Source: Xanthomonas sontii
Lineage (GTDB): Bacteria; Pseudomonadota; Gammaproteobacteria; Xanthomonadales; Xanthomonadaceae
DNA: 64,000 nt
Reading direction: 5' to 3'
Assembly (NCBI RefSeq): GCF_040529055.1
Contig: NZ_CP132342.1
Span: 4,400,001-4,464,000 of the forward strand
A program made the translations under genes and the position numbers. Shown here in pieces: positions 62,812 through 64,000 of the stretch. The notes under the pieces are model-generated. The model did no database searches, was not told where the DNA came from, and saw only the letters and a list, made by a program, of their open reading frames with translations. The stretch's first letter is position 1; each line of letters opens with the position of its first letter.

Positions 62812-63592
62812 CGAACGATCCAATTGCGTAGGGGATGCGGACCGCGCGGAAGCGGGAGGCGGGGCGCCGTAGAGAGGGCTGTCCCGCGTCCGCCGCGGCA
62901 TCCGGGCCGGCATGCGCGATCAACGATGCATTTTATGCTGCCGTGCGGCAACTCCGGAAGTCATTGACAAGCCCGGGCGGGCGCCAGGCCGCGTTTTTAT
63001 GTGCGACACATTGCCGCACCCGCCTGCGACACGGCGTCGCAGGCCGCTGCGCGCACGAACCTGCGTCGCACAAAGCGCCACCAAAGCTCCATTGTCAGCA
63101 CGTAGATCTCGATGCTCCCAAGGAGCAGCAGCCACGGGAAATTGATCGAATGCGATCAGGGCACTGACGCACCGTTAAGACGCAGATTTTGAGGTGCTTG
63201 TCAAGAAGCGTTCCGTCTGTGCAGGTACTGGACTTGAAACTTCGGGAGCACTGAAAAATCCGACTGAACGTATTCAGCAAAATCTTGGCGGACTTGGTTC
63301 CGAACACGATCAATCGTCAACTGTTGGACTGAGTTCTAATTTATGACGCCTCCCCACGATCAGCACCATCCAAGCTTTGCTCAGCGCGCTGAACACAGAA
63401 TCAGTCCGCGAACTTGATCGCCCTGGTTCGTAGGGCGCTCGTGGGTGGGGCTATGCCGCACGACGATTCGATTAGCATAACCGGCGACCACATTGATCGT
63501 GGTCCAAGTGGCGATGAGACTAATTTAGGACAGGTTGCGAGGCGCCAATTAGATGGGGATCGTCCGCAACCAATCTCAACTTTGAATAGGGA
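62812..63592. other. Long non-coding stretch upstream of cyoA, GC drop
   Basis: About 780 bases with no credible gene. The cyoA end contains an AT-rich GCATAAAATGC (about 62930-62940) that could be a -10 region on the minus strand, and a hairpin GCCTGCGAC/GTCGCAGGC at 63022-63044. From about 63100 the GC content falls well below that of the rest of the window. Two short open frames (63095-63313 minus, 63414-63596 plus) give translations without family features. It may be decayed or newly acquired DNA, but no insertion-sequence end or transposase fragment could be recognised. Confidence 0.45.
63022..63044. terminator. Hairpin GCCTGCGAC/GTCGCAGGC
   Basis: A perfect 9-base-pair stem with a 5-base loop, about 210 bases upstream of cyoA. 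No T-run follows on either strand. It may be a terminator for an upstream transcript or a regulatory dyad; the function is uncertain. Confidence 0.35.
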
Positions 63593-63970
63593 CTAAGCGC
63601 TTCCAGACCAATAGTTGTGAACCAGCGTCACTTGATTGACCCAGAAGGTAAGCCTTTTGATCTGCTGCCGGGACCCGCTAAAGGCCCCAATTCCCTCAGC
63701 AGCTGAGAAAAATCCCTCACCGGGGTTGTTGTCGCCCCCCTTGTGAACCACCAGTGCGGTCAACATTGGACGCCCATTCGCATGCTCGAAGATAACAATG
63801 TCGCCAAGTCTTCGTGCAATCTCCTCACGATCTTCTTCTCTGCCCATGTCCAAACTGACCAACGGGGCAACATCCCCATAGGTTGCCAAGGAACGGGATC
63901 TCGCAAGCTCAACGAGCTTTTCCCACAAGATTTTATCAACAGACACACTTATCCCCCGAGTAAGATCCAA
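63593..63970 (-). CDS. Small protein of unknown function
   Basis: I do not recognise this 125-residue protein by name. It is soluble, with no signal peptide or membrane segment. The pattern LATYGDVAPLVSLDMGREEDREEIARRLGDIVIFEHANGRPMLTALVVHKGGDNNPGEGFF, ending in a WVNQVTLVHNYW-like helix, has the look of a compact conserved domain that I associate with small orphan proteins in accessory regions, but I cannot assign it. Codon usage is less GC-rich than in the rest of the window, which together with the low-GC stretch beside it suggests horizontal origin. The ATG at 63970 is close to the window edge, so a longer upstream start cannot be excluded. Confidence 0.6.
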   Translation of the reverse strand: MDLTRGISVSVDKILWEKLVELARSRSLATYGDVAPLVSLDMGREEDREEIARRLGDIVIFEHANGRPMLTALVVHKGGDNNPGEGFFSAAEGIGAFSGSRQQIKRLTFWVNQVTLVHNYWSGSA

Positions 63971-64000
63971 CGCATCTCATCTGCCTGCCATGTAGGTATC

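Noticed and set aside
62930..62970. Consensus promoter for cyoA using TTGTCA and CATAAA
   Set aside because: The hexamers are about 27 bases apart, too far for sigma-70; the AT-rich box alone is not enough for a promoter call.
63095..63313. Seventy-two-codon frame on the minus strand upstream of cyoA
   Set aside because: Cys/Ser/Arg-rich translation with no family pattern and no ribosome site; no transposase signature found either.
63414..63596. Sixty-codon frame with the string TGDHIDRGP resembling a phosphatase motif
   Set aside because: Only a short chance match; no other phosphoesterase motif, no ribosome site, and it lies in the non-coding low-GC stretch.

Overview
The window is about 64 kb of GC-rich DNA from a gammaproteobacterium, almost certainly a member of the Xanthomonadaceae (Xanthomonas or a close relative). 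The grounds are the protein sequences of the housekeeping genes (mutS, katG, ffh, rpsP-rimM-trmD-rplS, radA, cyoABCD), the large FecI/FecR/TonB-receptor module, plant-polymer sugar genes and several families of short intergenic palindromic repeats. Nearly all coding sequence has strong GC bias at third positions; only the last ~0.8 kb (after about 63.1 kb) is visibly richer in A+T and looks like the edge of a different segment. I saw no tRNA, rRNA, CRISPR array or intact insertion sequence.

Layout. 0.06-2.7 kb: mutS, followed by a repeat cluster. 2.9-8.0 kb: a glutathione S-transferase with a WYL-type regulator, then a membrane-anchored double AAA+ (Clp/Hsp100-like) protein of unknown role whose first ATPase site is degenerate. 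8.0-10.5 kb: katG behind an OxyR-like site. 10.9-13.3 kb: hslR and a MATE efflux pump. 13.6-20.6 kb (minus strand): ffh, three unrelated genes (an orphan membrane-anchored protein, a nitronate monooxygenase, a class IV aminotransferase), then rpsP-rimM-trmD-rplS under its own promoter. 20.7-25.2 kb: ypjD, galM divergent from a secreted GH51 arabinofuranosidase, and a small secreted protein. 25.4-27.9 kb: an EF-G paralogue with an elaborate leader (small ORF, terminator, 9-codon mini-cistron, hairpin). 28.0-32.1 kb: an M19 dipeptidase-like protein, a CPA2 antiporter, an unknown protein and a second GST.

32.1-43.3 kb is a sugar module. A YtfQRT-YjfF ABC importer is preceded in its operon by an aldehyde dehydrogenase and a GguC/AraD1-like fumarylacetoacetase-fold enzyme. 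A divergent GbpR-like LysR regulator, an SDR sugar dehydrogenase and an IlvD/Edd-family aldonate dehydratase follow. Together they fit non-phosphorylative oxidation of L-arabinose (or a similar aldose) to 2-oxoglutarate. The two divergent intergenic regions share an AT-rich motif (AACAAATATC), a good candidate operator. The GH51 enzyme and GalM about 10-20 kb away could feed it.

43.5-51.1 kb is a second module: FecI-like sigma, FecR-like anti-sigma, a TonB-dependent receptor with an N-terminal signalling domain, a secreted histidine acid phosphatase and a secreted endonuclease/exonuclease/phosphatase-fold enzyme fused to a jacalin-like lectin domain. It reads as a surface-signalled system for an organic phosphate or phospholipid substrate. 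51.4-58.8 kb holds radA, a FlaR-like kinase, an M61 peptidase, a ClpP paralogue divergent from an ECF sigma factor, and an SDR divergent from a MarR regulator with twin palindromic operators. 58.9-62.8 kb is cyoABCD (minus strand) with its terminator. The right end contains a non-coding stretch and one small unknown gene.
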